This document shows positions 25,385 to 36,084 of a stretch of 64,000 bases of DNA, piece after piece. The notes under the pieces were generated by a model. It worked only from the letters and a program-made list of their open reading frames with translations, searched no databases and had not been told where the DNA came from. Location of the stretch: assembly GCF_000276665.1 (NCBI RefSeq), contig NW_004955423.1, positions 11,021,382 to 11,085,381 of the forward strand. The letters run 5' to 3'. How positions within the stretch are numbered: the first letter of the stretch is position 1; each line of letters opens with the position of its first letter. Origin of the DNA: Chinchilla lanigera (Eukaryota; Chordata; Mammalia; Rodentia; Chinchillidae). Made by a program: the position numbers and the translations under genes.

Positions 25385-25592
25385 ATAGGTCTCAAAATGT
25401 ATCCCCAGGTCATCATTCATCAGCATCATAGGAATGTGCTAGAACTGCAGATTTCTGCACAAATTCTTGAGCCCCTATCTGAACAGGAGATATTAGAATC
25501 TCCGGGGGTAAAGTATAGCCAACCGTGTTTTAACGTGTTGCGGCGCAGAAAGCAATACCTCAAAAGTATGGTGCTTTGCATTACAGAGTGTG
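25385..25592 (+). mobile_element. hAT-Charlie non-autonomous element (MER-type)
   Basis: Landmarks in order: 'tctcaaaatgtatccccagg', 'catcagcatcataggaatgt', 'agaactgcagatttctgc', 'attagaatctccgggggt' and 'accgtgttttaacgtg'. These match the well-known mammalian MER element with the core CTGAATCAGAATCTCTGGGG. It explains the middle of the 162-codon frame at 25289-25777, which is therefore not a gene. I am not certain of the exact MER name. Confidence 0.6.
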
Positions 25593-26179
25593 TTAAAGTG
25601 AAGATCATCAGAAGGGCTCAGGAGGACTCTCTTTGTTCTTCTCCTGTCTTCTTTTTTCTTCCTCCTAACGAATTCACAGAAGCCAGAAGCCTCTTCTCTG
25701 AGAATGGTCATGGAAACTGGAAGTATAAACTGTACACTTCTCTGCATGTAAGAGCTTGCAGTAAGGAAATCCTCTGACATTCCTTGTCTGATATTACATC
25801 AGCAAGGGTCTGCCCACACCTGAAAGCGAGGAGTGTGACACAGAGAGACCAAGAAGGACCTGGACCTGTCCGGCCAGCTTTCTCCTTTGCACTCCGTTCT
25901 CATTACATCATACCCTTTGTTCCATTCCTATTTCTACCTGGCTGTCCAGATGTCCTTGAATCGAAGTGTAAATGTAGTTTCTCTGAATCTTGGGGACTTC
26001 ATGTGTGCAGGTTTTCATGTTATGTAAAAATTTGACTAAATAAATTTGATATGCTTTTCTCTTTTCCACCTATCTTTTGTTGTAACAGTGTCATTCATGA
26101 CTCTTCATGGGAACAAAAGGGACTGCACCTTCCTACCCATCCATTTGATTTTAATACTTAATGAATTTTAGAAACTCTC

Positions 26180-26345
26180 CTATGTAATACTCTGTTCTCT
26201 GAATATTCTGTGGTGTATAATCACTCAACTGCTGATGGATATTTGTACAGTTTTTACTCTAAGGTCAGAATAAAGAGCAATGAATATTCTAGAACATATC
26301 TTTTGGTGGTCATGAAAATGGATTTTTCATGAGTGTTTAACTAAG
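26180..26345 (-). mobile_element. ancient LINE-1 fragment
   Basis: 'gtggtgtataatcactcaac', 'tgctgatggatatttgtaca' and 'agcaatgaatattctagaac' fit the reversed 3' part of L1 ORF2 (TTGATGGACATTTGGG...). Strongly diverged. It ends where the MaLR LTR begins. Confidence 0.55.
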
Positions 26346-26362
26346 AGTCCAGCTTTTAGGGT

Positions 26363-26447
26363 TGTCTCAGTAACTTTCTCTTTGCTGGGATACAATACAG
26401 GACATCCACAACTTAAAGGAGGAGGTGCTTATTTTGGTTCACATTTC
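26363..26447 (-). mobile_element. MaLR LTR, first part (split by L1)
   Basis: TGTCTCAGTAACTTTCTC..., 'acttaaaggaggaggtgctt', 'attttggttcacattt': the start of a reversed MaLR LTR, resuming at 27752. The interruption is an L1 with a shared direct repeat. Confidence 0.72.
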
Positions 26448-26557
26448 TTTTTGCAATTTTTTTTTTTATTTAAAAGAGAATAATAGAAAAGGAGCAATAG
26501 CAAAATATCAACAAGGTAGACAAAAACAAAACATAGCAAAAGCAATAGAAATGATAC

Positions 26558-26950
26558 AGCTTTTCAGAACAAAATGATAGGGATTAACAGTGGTTGTTAT
26601 ATTACATATTGTTATCTTCAACAAAATTGCTCAGAAGGACTGGGGATTTAGCTCAGTGGCACAGCACTTGCCCGGCAAGAGCGAGGTTGTGAGTTCAATT
26701 CCTGGTACTGGAAAAAGAAAAAAAAAACCAAAGTCGGTCAGATTACCAGATGTAAGAAAGCAAGTTTGATCAAACCATTAAAGAGAATAAAAACTAAAAA
26801 CAAAAGAAACATTAGAAATAATACTGAGTTTCACTAGACAAGATGGTAGGATTTCACCAATGGTGGTTATACTGCATATTGTTGTCTTCAAATTAGTTGT
26901 TCAGATTACCAGGTATAAGCAGGCAAAATTTGTCAAGAAATTTTAAAAAT
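26558..26950 (-). repeat. tandem duplication inside the L1 3' UTR
   Basis: Copy A (26558-26635, continuing 26734-26780) and copy B (about 26826-26950) share 'catattgttatcttca'/'catattgttgtcttca' and 'cagattaccag(a/g)t(g/a)taag'. Copy A carries the ID and copy B does not. Confidence 0.75.
26636..26733 (+). mobile_element. ID SINE nested in L1
   Basis: GGACTGGGGATTTAGCTCAG through GTGAGTTCAATTCCTGGTAC plus an A-rich tail. Near-match repeats TTGCTCAGA / TCGGTCAGA flank it. The undisturbed paralogous site in the second 3' UTR repeat (26.88-26.92 kb) shows the empty-site sequence TTGTTCAGATTACC. Confidence 0.95.
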
Positions 26951-27751
26951 TAACCATTAACTGTTCCTTTTAATAAACCATTAGATATCAGCAGTACAGT
27001 TATCCCAGCTATCCTTCTATACATATACGTTTTTTTTTCTTCCTTTCTTTCTTTTTCTCCTTTCCCTCATTCCAGTTGTTCCTTCCTTTGAGCAATTTCT
27101 TTCCCTTTCATAAAATCTATTGTATGTTTTGGGTTTTATTTACTCTTTCAGGTTCTTATACTAGGGAGACCATATGATGTTTACACCTGTGGGTCCAATT
27201 TATTTCACTTATGAGTATGGTCTCTAGTTGCGTCCATTTACCTATAAAAACCTTGAGTTTATCTTTTTTATAGCTGAGTAATACTCCATTGTATAAAAAT
27301 ACTACACCTTTTTATCTATTCCTCAGTTGATGGGCATTTGGGTTGTTTCCAAGATTTACCTATGATAAATTACACTGCTATAAATGTGGGTGCACATACA
27401 TTGCTGTGGTATGATGCTTTTAATTCTTCTGGGAGAATACCCAGACAAGCAATAGCTAGTTTAAGTGGGACTTCTAATCCTAGTTTTGTGAGGAATCTCC
27501 ACACTGATTTCCACTGTAGTTTTACCAATCTACTTCCCTGCCAGCAGTGGAAAAGTGTTCCTTTTTCCCCACAGCCTCTCCAGCATTTGTTGTGGGTTGA
27601 TTTCTTAATGATAGTCATCCTTTCTGGTGCAAGATGGTCTCTCAGTGTTGTTTTAATTTGCATTCCTCTAATGACCAATGATATTGAACATTTTTTCATA
27701 TATTTATTCACCATTAGTATTTCTTTGTCTAAAAAGTATTCATCTCACATG

Positions 27752-28050
27752 TTTGGCTCACATTTCAATCTACTTTCAGCTGGCTCCAAGGCCAATGCCA
27801 TGGTGGGGGAGCATGGCAGAGGAGAGCTACCAGCAGCATGCTGAACAACAGTAAGCAGAGACAGTGAAGGGAGGAGCTGAGAAGGCTGATGATCTCTTCA
27901 GGTCATGTTCCCTACTGATCTCCCTCTGCTGACCAGGTCTCACCCCTAGCAGCACATCAGTTATGGTACCCTCCAATGCAATCACCTTTCAGAAGACCCC
28001 CCTATGAGCACATAAGGCTTTGAGGGGAAACCTAGATACAAACCATGACA
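27752..28050 (-). mobile_element. MaLR LTR, second part
   Basis: Continues the LTR begun at 26363: 'ggccaatgccatggtggggg', then 'tgcaatcacctttcagaag' and the end 'gatacaaaccatgaca', typical of the 5' terminus of a reversed MaLR LTR. Confidence 0.72.
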
Positions 28051-28055
28051 GTAAT

Positions 28056-28320
28056 ACAGTTGCTATCTCCACAAGCTTCCAGGGATTTATACTAATTTAT
28101 ATTCCTTGGAAGGTACGAGATTTGCAGTTTCTTGGTGTCTTCACCAATATATACTTGTTATTCATCTTATTTCTAGCCATTCTGACAAGGAGTAGCAATT
28201 TCTTTTTGATGTTTAAATATGCATTTCTCTAATGACCAGTGAGATTGAGCACCTGTACATTCAAACCTTTCCCCATTTTTCTATTAAGGCATATAATTTT
28301 AGATCATTGATTTTTTTTTT
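28056..28320 (-). mobile_element. older LINE-1 fragment (reversed ORF2 3' part)
   Basis: 'actaatttatattccttgga', 'ttctagccattctgacaagg', 'tgcatttctctaatgaccag' and 'tgagattgagcacc' match the reverse strand of L1 ORF2. Adjoins the MaLR LTR directly and covers sequence similar to 27.53-27.70 kb, so it is an independent, older copy. Confidence 0.65.
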
Positions 28321-28399
28321 TTTACATACAAGTTTGTGTCAGATAAATGTATCACAAATATCTTTCCTGATTTTGTGAGATGCAAGGCAATTATAGTTT

Positions 28400-31300
28400 T
28401 AATCAGAAGCACCCCCTGTGGGTATGGACTAAAAGCTTGTCTCATAATTTCTAGATTTTTTTCAACCTCATACGTATTTCTTGATTATCCACCAACTTCA
28501 TACTTGTGATGGAATTCATACTTGTGATATATAAAGGTCGTGAAGAACTAAGAAACGTATTAGGGACTCAATTAAAATGTGAACAAATATAAAAAGTATA
28601 CTTACAATGAAGTTCAATTGGCTTCTATGTTAACTGTTGTTTAAAAAATAAAAATGAGGAAGGGAAATGTTCAAAGGTGTGTATAATCAAAGAAGTCATT
28701 TTCAGCCTTGTAAAAAATCACATTTGCAATACTGTGGATGGCCTACATTAGATTTAGAATCAGTGGTAGTTTGAATTAAGAAAAAAACTACTGGAGAAGC
28801 AAACTTCCAATTTGTATTGTAGCAAGATAAACCAAGGAGAGCAAAGAGAAGTAAGTTCCGGATACTATAACATGGTACCGAACAGGACACGTGGAAGGAG
28901 GTTTGGGAGCATAGTGACAGCCCGAGAAGCTGACTTTTCAGGAGGTGAAAAACAAACAAATAAAATGAATGATAGCAATGCGCGAGAAACTAGAATAGCA
29001 GATCAGAGGAAAACGGCTTAAAAGTGGAAGATAAAGAACAACACACATTTTTACAGTTAAAGAATGATTTATTATCTTCAAAATGACCCAGGACCCATGG
29101 ATAGGGTTAGACTGACAAAGATGAATGTGGTATATCCCTGCCTTCAAGGAGCTTAGACAGGTTAGCTGATAATTTGAATAAGATATTGTTGAAATGGTTA
29201 TGATGTCTGCATCTTGAGTAGGATTTTATTAAATTCGCTGGAGGCACTCCTACCTATCCCCTGAGAAACCAAGCTGTTTCAATTGTCCCTCCCTATTCTC
29301 TATATTTCATCGTATCCTAACTGATGTTTACAATAATCCCGATTCATTAGAAAAAGTGAAATTCAATTAGTACCTTCTGATAAAGATAAGAGAAAAGCAA
29401 AGGATATATTTTAGAAAGATTTGTATCAAAATCGATTCTAAAAAGAACTGTGGCTCTTACAGAGTTAATCTGCAATAATGTCTATCCAAGTCAGCTGAGA
29501 GCTCTGCAACACTGAAATTTTAATGTGTGTGTTTCTTCAGCATATAGGGTTGATTGAAACATTAAAATGAGCTGCTTATTCTGCTCCCTTTGGGGGTATA
29601 GACCCAAAAACTTGGAATGGTATTGGGAGAAATGGTGCCTGTTTAAATTTATAGCATCCAAATATCCTAAAAGGCAGTCACTTTAAGAAACATCAAGCAG
29701 AAGTGAGGATAAACACCTGATACTGGAGATAAAAAAATCTGTTGTTTCTGTGAACAATTACCATCATTTAGATTGTTTCTTGCTTGAATCATCCACATAA
29801 TTACCTCCAAATTCTGCTTCATTTTTTAAATTTCTCACCATGGTTTATTATCGCTCTTACCTGAAGAAAGAATAGTTATGAAGCTCCTTTACTTTCTGAG
29901 AAATAAAATCTTTGTTTTTGTAAAATACTGTATTTGGAGATACTTCCAAAAGCATCACTTTTCTTCTGGAATTAGGAGCAGCGTTCATAAAAGAAATCGA
30001 AACATATACTGGCTGAGAAAAAAACAAAAAGTTTTCTGCTTCGTGTAACTGATGCTCTGGGAAATTTCATGACAAATATTCACCCATTGTTTTTGTAGTA
30101 ATCACTGCATCGTGAAATTAAAACAGACTCAGTCCTAAGCATTTTTAAAACAATTATCCAGCAGTGAAATTACCGTATATTTTCTTCTAAAAGCAGGTTG
30201 TATCATACGTACATTTATGGGAAAAATGGCTGACCTTTTATATTCAGTTCAGCAGCGGCATTCATTAAATTTGCTTTTTAATTTCTTCCATTGGTGCATG
30301 CAACATGCACGGCTGTGCTGCAGGGTTAGCGTGTGAGGCCGTGTGCGTGGTTCCTTTCGATGGAGAACAGAGCTGACCCTTTTCCTCACCCAGCTTTCCC
30401 CTTTTATGCTCATGTGTTCCAAGCAACCCTTCAGAACAGAGTCCCAAATTGCAACGACATCCCAAATCGCAGGATTAATGTGTCTACGAACAGACCTCTT
30501 ATGCCTCCAAAATGAAGTACTCCTTGCTAATTTCTCTTCAAGACACCAGCTTAATTGCATTTTAAACAAATGGGCTGCTTTGCTGGCCAACTTTTAAATG
30601 AGATAACAGCAATGTTCACTCTCCAGCAGTGATGAGTGCCTTGCAGTAGATTCAAAACTCTGTTCAATAACAGGTTTAATCTCACACCAGCAGATTTACT
30701 GCAGAATAAACTGCCACTGAGCTCATAATTAGTAAAACAACGCACAAAAAAATCCAACCTACTAAATATTATTTTCCAAAGCAGCAGGCAATGTTTTAGT
30801 GGAAAATTTCAGTCCTGTTCTTTGTGTGTTTTATTGATTTTATGTATGATATTGGGAATTCATGCTATGATTTAAGATAATGTTCTTTATCGATCGCATA
30901 AGCAGTTGTATAGCTATCCAGTAACAAAATGATGTTCCCATTCACAGAATATGTGACATACACAAGCCGGGAGACTCCGGTGCTACTCCTCTTAATGTCT
31001 ATTCTTACCCTACCCCCTCTTTTTTTTCCTGAACCATAGTCTCTGCTGGGAAACAACAGCAAAAAAAGCATTTGTGCTTTAGAAACAATCTTCGCATAAT
31101 TTTCCTTGTTGCAGCTATTAGTGGCCAATTGTAATTCAGTGAAAACCTTGTTCAACGAACAGATGTTAGAAAGTATATTCTCTGCTTGCTTCATCAAAAC
31201 AAATATTAATGAGGTAATTGGAAGTATTAAGAAAATAAAAGAGTGCTTAGTATGTATTTATTGTCTCATATATGACACTGTACCCTTCCAAAATTTCTCA

Positions 31301-31970
31301 TTTATATTACATAATAGCAAGTTAGGGTTATAATGATATACCAAGGGACACATTTTTCATAATTGTCTCAAATATTTGTGCAAACACTTGTATTACATAA
31401 TTCTAAAAAAGCTTGCCTGCAAATAGGGATGAACAAAAGCTTTTGAACAAAAGTGGAGGAAAGCCATTGCAGGTATTTTAAAAACCTAACTTCCTTGTAT
31501 ATACCTATGCAGAGTTTTGAAAATCTTACTGTTTTGTGAATGTATAAATACAAATGAAGGGTGTGATAGTCAAAAAAGTGTGAGCAAATAGCCTCTAAAA
31601 ACTTGGGCAATGTGCTTGTCCTGACATTTTTCAAATAGAAATAAGTTGTCTTTACTACCAGCACTACCTCCCCTCCTATCACTCAAACATGTAGTGACAA
31701 TACATGAGGCCAGCTTTATTTCCGGCATTAACCTTTTGATAATGAGTGCTACATCAAAATGAATTTGAGGAATCTAATGGTACTGCTGTGCAGTTTATTT
31801 TTTTTAAGACCCCCAAAGCAAATTAAACCTCAGTGAATCAGGCATCATATTCACAGACAATAGCAGTTTTAAGAAAGAACTTAGAAGTACCAATTTACAA
31901 ATAAAGCTTTTAACACCATAGATTTTCTAAGGGATGATTCAGAGAAAAAGTACTCACTTTTGTCTTCCTT
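28400..31970. other. unique stretch, candidate conserved non-coding DNA
   Basis: About 3.5 kb without any recognised repeat, the longest such stretch in the centre of the window. The part at 30.23-30.76 kb has open frames on both strands, CpGs and homeodomain-type TAATT/ATTA cores. No protein family is recognised. Confidence 0.35.
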
Positions 31971-32084
31971 TAAGTTGTCCCTAATTGGTACTGATTCTGA
32001 AAATTAAAAGTTAAAAAAGGAATGGAATGAAAGATAAGGAAAGAAAGCGCTTCTAGTCCTATCTCCGACTAATTATCATAGTAT

Positions 32085-32225
32085 TTCTAAATCATAGATC
32101 CAAAGTATTTTAGAAGTGAAAGACCACAGGAGTGACCCAATTCTCATAACTCATCAAGGAGGAAACTAATGCTCAGAAGAGTAATGTGATAAGCCCAAGG
32201 ACACATTCCTCATTTATGTCATCTA
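32085..32225 (+). mobile_element. MIR-like SINE fragment
   Basis: 'aaggaggaaactaatgctca', 'gaagagtaatgtgataagcc' and 'caaggacaca' match the GAGGAAACTGAGGCTCAGAGAGG...CCCAAGGTCACA core of MIR-type repeats. Strongly diverged. Confidence 0.5.
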
Positions 32226-32716
32226 TTATGTAGGAGCAGTGTTTATTCTTTTATCACATACCTAGTACGTTTCCTAGTACATACTCTGCTCCACAGATTT
32301 CAAAGTCATTGCCCCTAACCATACACATTGGATAACCTCATCCAGAGGATAGCCACCTGATAGAACCTGTGGAAGCTGCCTGGGCCGGTTCTTGTCATTT
32401 CACTTGTAACCTAAATGCAGCTGGGGCCAGCACTTTCCATCAGTAACTGATCTTCAACCTTATAGAAGTTTGATATACCTGTAAAGTCCGCCCACTTCTA
32501 AGCTTATAGGTGGGTGAGACTTGACAAACACTGCGTAACACTTTCCAATAAAGACACACACATTGCTGTCACCGCAAAACTTCCCTTCCTGCCCCTTTGC
32601 TCTGCGACCTCCCTCCCCATTCGCTGCAGGAAATCACTGATCTGATGTCTATCATTACAGATAAGTTATGCCTTTCCTAGGATTTCATATAAATGGAAGT
32701 GCAATTTTATTTATTA

Positions 32717-32962
32717 ATTTGACTTGGCAACTGCTTATAGAATTTACTTTGTGTCAGACACTAAGTGCTATACAAATATCACAGTATTTGTCTCTCATAA
32801 CTACCATGAGGTGGGCACTAGTATCCCCATCTTGCAAAGAGAGAACCAGAAGCCCAGAAAAGTTAAATAAATAGGCTACAGTCATGCAGATGGCAAAGTG
32901 GTGGGCCTGAAATTTTGGTCCACTAGTATCTGTCCAATCTGTACCCTAACCTCGTAATGCTT
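32717..32962 (+). mobile_element. MIR SINE
   Basis: Ordered MIR landmarks: 'tttactttgtgtcagacact', 'aagtgctatacaaatatcac', 'ctaccatgaggtgggcacta', 'tatccccatcttgcaaagag', 'aagcccagaaaagttaaata', 'catgcagatggcaaagtggt'. Nearly full length for this ancient tRNA-derived family. Confidence 0.85.
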
Positions 32963-32989
32963 CATGCCGACAGATAATAACAGCTCTGT

Positions 32990-33165
32990 TGGCCCCTTTA
33001 AACCCTTACTAATACAATCTCATTTAATCCTCAAACCAGTTCCACGATGTAGACAGTATTTTGCTGTTGACCTCAAAGATGAGGATATGGAGTCAGAGAA
33101 AGGCACAGATGGTCATAAAGCCCAAAACTTGAGATCAATTAGGTCTGAATTTTCAGAACCTACAA
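32990..33165 (+). mobile_element. second MIR SINE
   Basis: 'tacaatctcatttaatcctc', 'caaaccagttccacgatgta', 'aaagatgaggatatggagtc' and 'agagaaaggcacagatggtc' give a second MIR copy directly after the first in the same orientation. Confidence 0.75.
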
Positions 33166-33542
33166 GAGAACCTCTTAAGGGCAAGGCACACATTAATTTC
33201 TCCTAGGTACCCATGCACTATATAATATTAGTGTGTAATATACATCTTTTACCTGTACAAAAACATATACATTTTCAACAAATGAGCAAGTTTATGTGGA
33301 TTGTATCAGAATTCCCATTCTACAAATAAAACTGAGATGTTTGCAGTAAACAAACAATGAAATTTATAAACCTAAAGAAAAGTGGCAAGATCTGATGGTT
33401 TCCAGAGAAGACATAGTTCCACTGTGTTTCCACCCATTTTTAAGCCTCAGCTAGGTACATTTACCACAGAACATTGCTAATGTAACTCTCACATCAACCC
33501 TGTACTCTAAGCACATTAGCTGTTAGATAACTTATGAAAGGG

Positions 33543-33645
33543 GGTGCTGGGGATTTAGCTCAGATGCACAGCGCCTGCCCAGCAAGCACAAGGTCATGAG
33601 TTTGATCCTCGGTACTGGAAAAAAAAAAAAAGAAAAAAAAAAAAG
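33543..33645 (+). mobile_element. ID SINE
   Basis: GGTGCTGGGGATTTAGCTCA ... TCCTCGGTACTGG plus an A-rich tail. Near-match direct repeats AGATAACTTATG (33526) / AGATAAGGTATG (33646). Confidence 0.93.
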
Positions 33646-33969
33646 GAGATAAGGTATGTTCCCATTGGTCACTGACCTGGGGACAAGTATTTTTTATATT
33701 CAAACAGCATAGGACATGAGTTTGATGTTGATAATTTGAAAATCTTCATTGTGCAGTGACACGTGGAAGTGCATATGATTTCTAAAATTGGGAATGGAGA
33801 AAAATAATATAAAACTCACTAGAGTCAGGTACAGGTAGTGGGTACTTTTATGTACCTGGAATTTTATATACTGTACTTCAGTGAAGCTAAAACAACATCA
33901 GTTGTAATGTAAATCCTGATTTGTTAAAATGGGAAATCAATTTATGATTTGGAAACAATGAGATATGTT

Positions 33970-34110
33970 ATCTCTAATTCTTATAGTGACCCTGCGTGGC
34001 TACTGGCTTGGCTTTGTAGATGAGGAAAAGTGACAAAACCAGGAACCCAAAGTCTGTCTTGGGGTGGCTCTGGAGCTAGACCCTCAATGAGACTCCAGGT
34101 AATGTCTCAG
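33970..34110 (+). mobile_element. MIR SINE fragment
   Basis: 'tctctaattcttatagtgac', then 'tttgtagatgaggaaaagtg', 'acaaaaccaggaacccaaag', 'tctgtct': MIR 3' half with typical order. Diverged. Confidence 0.5.
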
Positions 34111-34405
34111 CTGTCACTGTTTTCTGCACCGTCAGATGGTTTTGCATGTTTGGGTACTGCACCTGAACAAGGATCTTTTCTGAATGCGTTCATTCTGAAG
34201 GTAATGTATCACATTGTCAATCCAAATGAGTGGACATTTGAATCATTGCACCTTGGACTATTTTTAAATTAATATTATCCACACAACATGTAACTGGTTT
34301 GTTTACTGTTGTGCAGAGTGTCATCTACTGTGAGGTTAGCTCAGATGCACCCTTTCTTTAGTTACAAATGGCTAAGTCAAATTTTTTTTCAGAAAGTGAC
34401 TCTGT

Positions 34406-34857
34406 TGTTATGCTTAAATATGAAATGCCCAAAAGCTCTTGTGCTGAGAGCACTTACCTCATCAACAGGTTTATCTGCTAATGTGTTTATTGCTAGTAGG
34501 CTTTTGAGTCATTGGGTCATCTAGAGTATAACTTCATAATTAGATGGAATTATTGAGGTGAGAGAGACAAGAGGTGAGGCTAGTTGAGGGGAGTAGATCC
34601 TCCCCTGACCTTCAGGAACATATCTGGTGCTTCCTCTCTGTCTATAAGCCCCCTTGTCTGCTTCTTGGCTGCCAGGAAGTGATCTGCTTTCCTCACTCAT
34701 ATCTGTCCACCATGATTTTTCTCCCTTGCTACAAGCTTAAAGTAATGGAACCAGGTGACCATGGACTGAAACCTCAGAAATCTGTGAACCAAAACAAATC
34801 TTTGCTTAAGTTGACTTTCTCAGGTATTTGGTTAATGTGAGGCAAAGATGACTAACA
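34406..34857 (+). mobile_element. MaLR-type solo LTR
   Basis: Starts TGTTATGCTTAAATATGAAA, ends GACTAACA. Contains 'agtcattgggtcat', the 'atggactgaaacc' block, 'ctcaggtatttggtt' near the 3' end, and no intact AATAAA (AACAAA instead). Related to the 2.2, 39.7 and 44.3 kb LTRs. No coding capacity. Confidence 0.75.
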
Positions 34858-34872
34858 TATCTGTCTTTCTCA

Positions 34873-34968
34873 TTTTTTTTTTTTTTCCTTTGGACCGGGA
34901 ATTGAACTCAGGACCTTGCTCTTGCCAGGCAGGTGCTTGTGCTGCTGAGCTATATCCCTGGTCCCATC
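34873..34968 (-). mobile_element. ID SINE with 13-bp target duplication
   Basis: Reversed ID: T tail, 'ggaccgggaattgaactcag', 'cttgccaggcaggtgcttgt', 'gctgagctatatccctgg'. Perfect direct repeat TCTGTCTTTCTCA at 34860-34872 and 34969-34981. It lies immediately 3' of a MaLR LTR. Confidence 0.95.
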
Positions 34969-35687
34969 TCTGTCTTTCTCAATGAGCTAACTCCTAACCC
35001 ATGGTGACAATAAAGGAAGTACTCTAATGTGTTTTGAAAAAAAATTCCCTTCAATATATTTTATTTTCATAGCAGTGTTAAGATTTTACCATTAACATTT
35101 AATGAAACAACTTTATAAAATAAATAGGTATACACGATCCAATAACTTTTTAGAAAAAATTTAAAGCACTGTAAATTTATAGCTCTGCAAAGACAATCCA
35201 TCAGAGGGATTAAGTTCACAACGTCGCTCAGAATTCTAATTTTGATCTTTTATCTTTGAATTCAGGCTTCATTGCTGCTTTTACGTGTAACAGGAAACAT
35301 CCCTCTGTTCCTCTTCAACTGGACAGGATTTTCTTTCTGAGCTCACAACAATAACTTTTGCTCTGTTTTTGAAAACCCTTTTAATTTGAAAGATTCAATT
35401 TTCTAGTAGGAATTCTTTTTATAGAAAATTAAAAGTTTCTTGTGAAGAAATATATTTGATTTTGTGGGCATAAACTCTTGGCTAGTATTGAACCATTTTT
35501 CTAGGAGGAATGGATATTTAGGGTATAGAGAGGAGGGTCACCTTGTTGATTTATACAAATAAAGAATAATAATTCTTTATGTTTGTTCTCAGAAATGTTT
35601 CAGTAGAAATTCCCATTTCTTTATAAAGTTTGAAATTTGTAATGTGTGGTGACACATCTTTCTTAATTTTCTAATTGTACATTTCTT

Positions 35688-35775
35688 TCTCTGTCTCTGT
35701 CTCTCTGTCTCTCTGTCTCTCTCTGTCTCTTGACTCTGTCTCTCTGTCTCTGTCTTTCGCTCTCTCCCTTTCTCA
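35688..35775 (+). repeat. CTCTGT compound microsatellite
   Basis: Alternating TCTGTCTC and CTCT units with interruptions. Confidence 0.9.
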
Positions 35776-36036
35776 CTAAATGTAGTTTATCAGATCAAAT
35801 GAAACAAGAAAAAAATTATACTGGATATTTCAAGTAGATGTTTTGAATCCAGTATGAATGTAAAGCTTCTCTACACATATGCAATCCTTAAAGGGTGATA
35901 AAGCGTTTGAAAAATCCTTGTTTCAATCCTCACAACCATGTTAAAACAAAGAAGCCACGTTAGTTATCAGAATTGGTGTCAGGAAGCTACAACTTATGCA
36001 TTTAAATAGATCTCAGTCCAGAAGGGCTGAGATGTA

Positions 36037-36084
36037 TGTAATATATGTAAATAATACATATGTAATATATGTAAATAATACATA
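36037..36084 (+). repeat. perfect 24-bp tandem duplication
   Basis: The 24-mer beginning TGTAATATATGTAAATAATA occurs twice without a mismatch (36037-36060, 36061-36084). No drift between the units implies a recent slippage or duplication. Confidence 0.95.

Larger units (their letters stand above)
26448..27751 (-). mobile_element. 5'-truncated LINE-1 (ORF2 3' part and 3' UTR)
   Basis: A T-rich start (the reversed poly-A tail), 3' UTR to about 27.1 kb, then the reversed ORF2 C-terminal region: 'gctgagtaatactccattgt', 'gttgatgggcatttgggttg', 'cctctccagcatttgttgtg', 'aatttgcattcctctaatga'. Flanked by TTTGGTTCACATTTC (26433-26447) and TTTGGCTCACATTTC (27752-27766), a 15-bp target duplication with one mismatch. 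Read backwards it explains the 168-codon plus-strand frame at 27338-27844. Not capable of transposition because 5' ORFs are missing. Confidence 0.9.

Noticed and set aside
25289..25777. 162-codon plus-strand open frame, one of the longest in the window
   Set aside because: Its middle is a hAT-Charlie MER-type element and its start overlaps an L1 fragment. No domain is seen, so it is not called a gene.
27338..27844. 168-codon plus-strand open frame, the longest in the window
   Set aside because: It is the antisense of the L1 ORF2 3' region running into a MaLR LTR.
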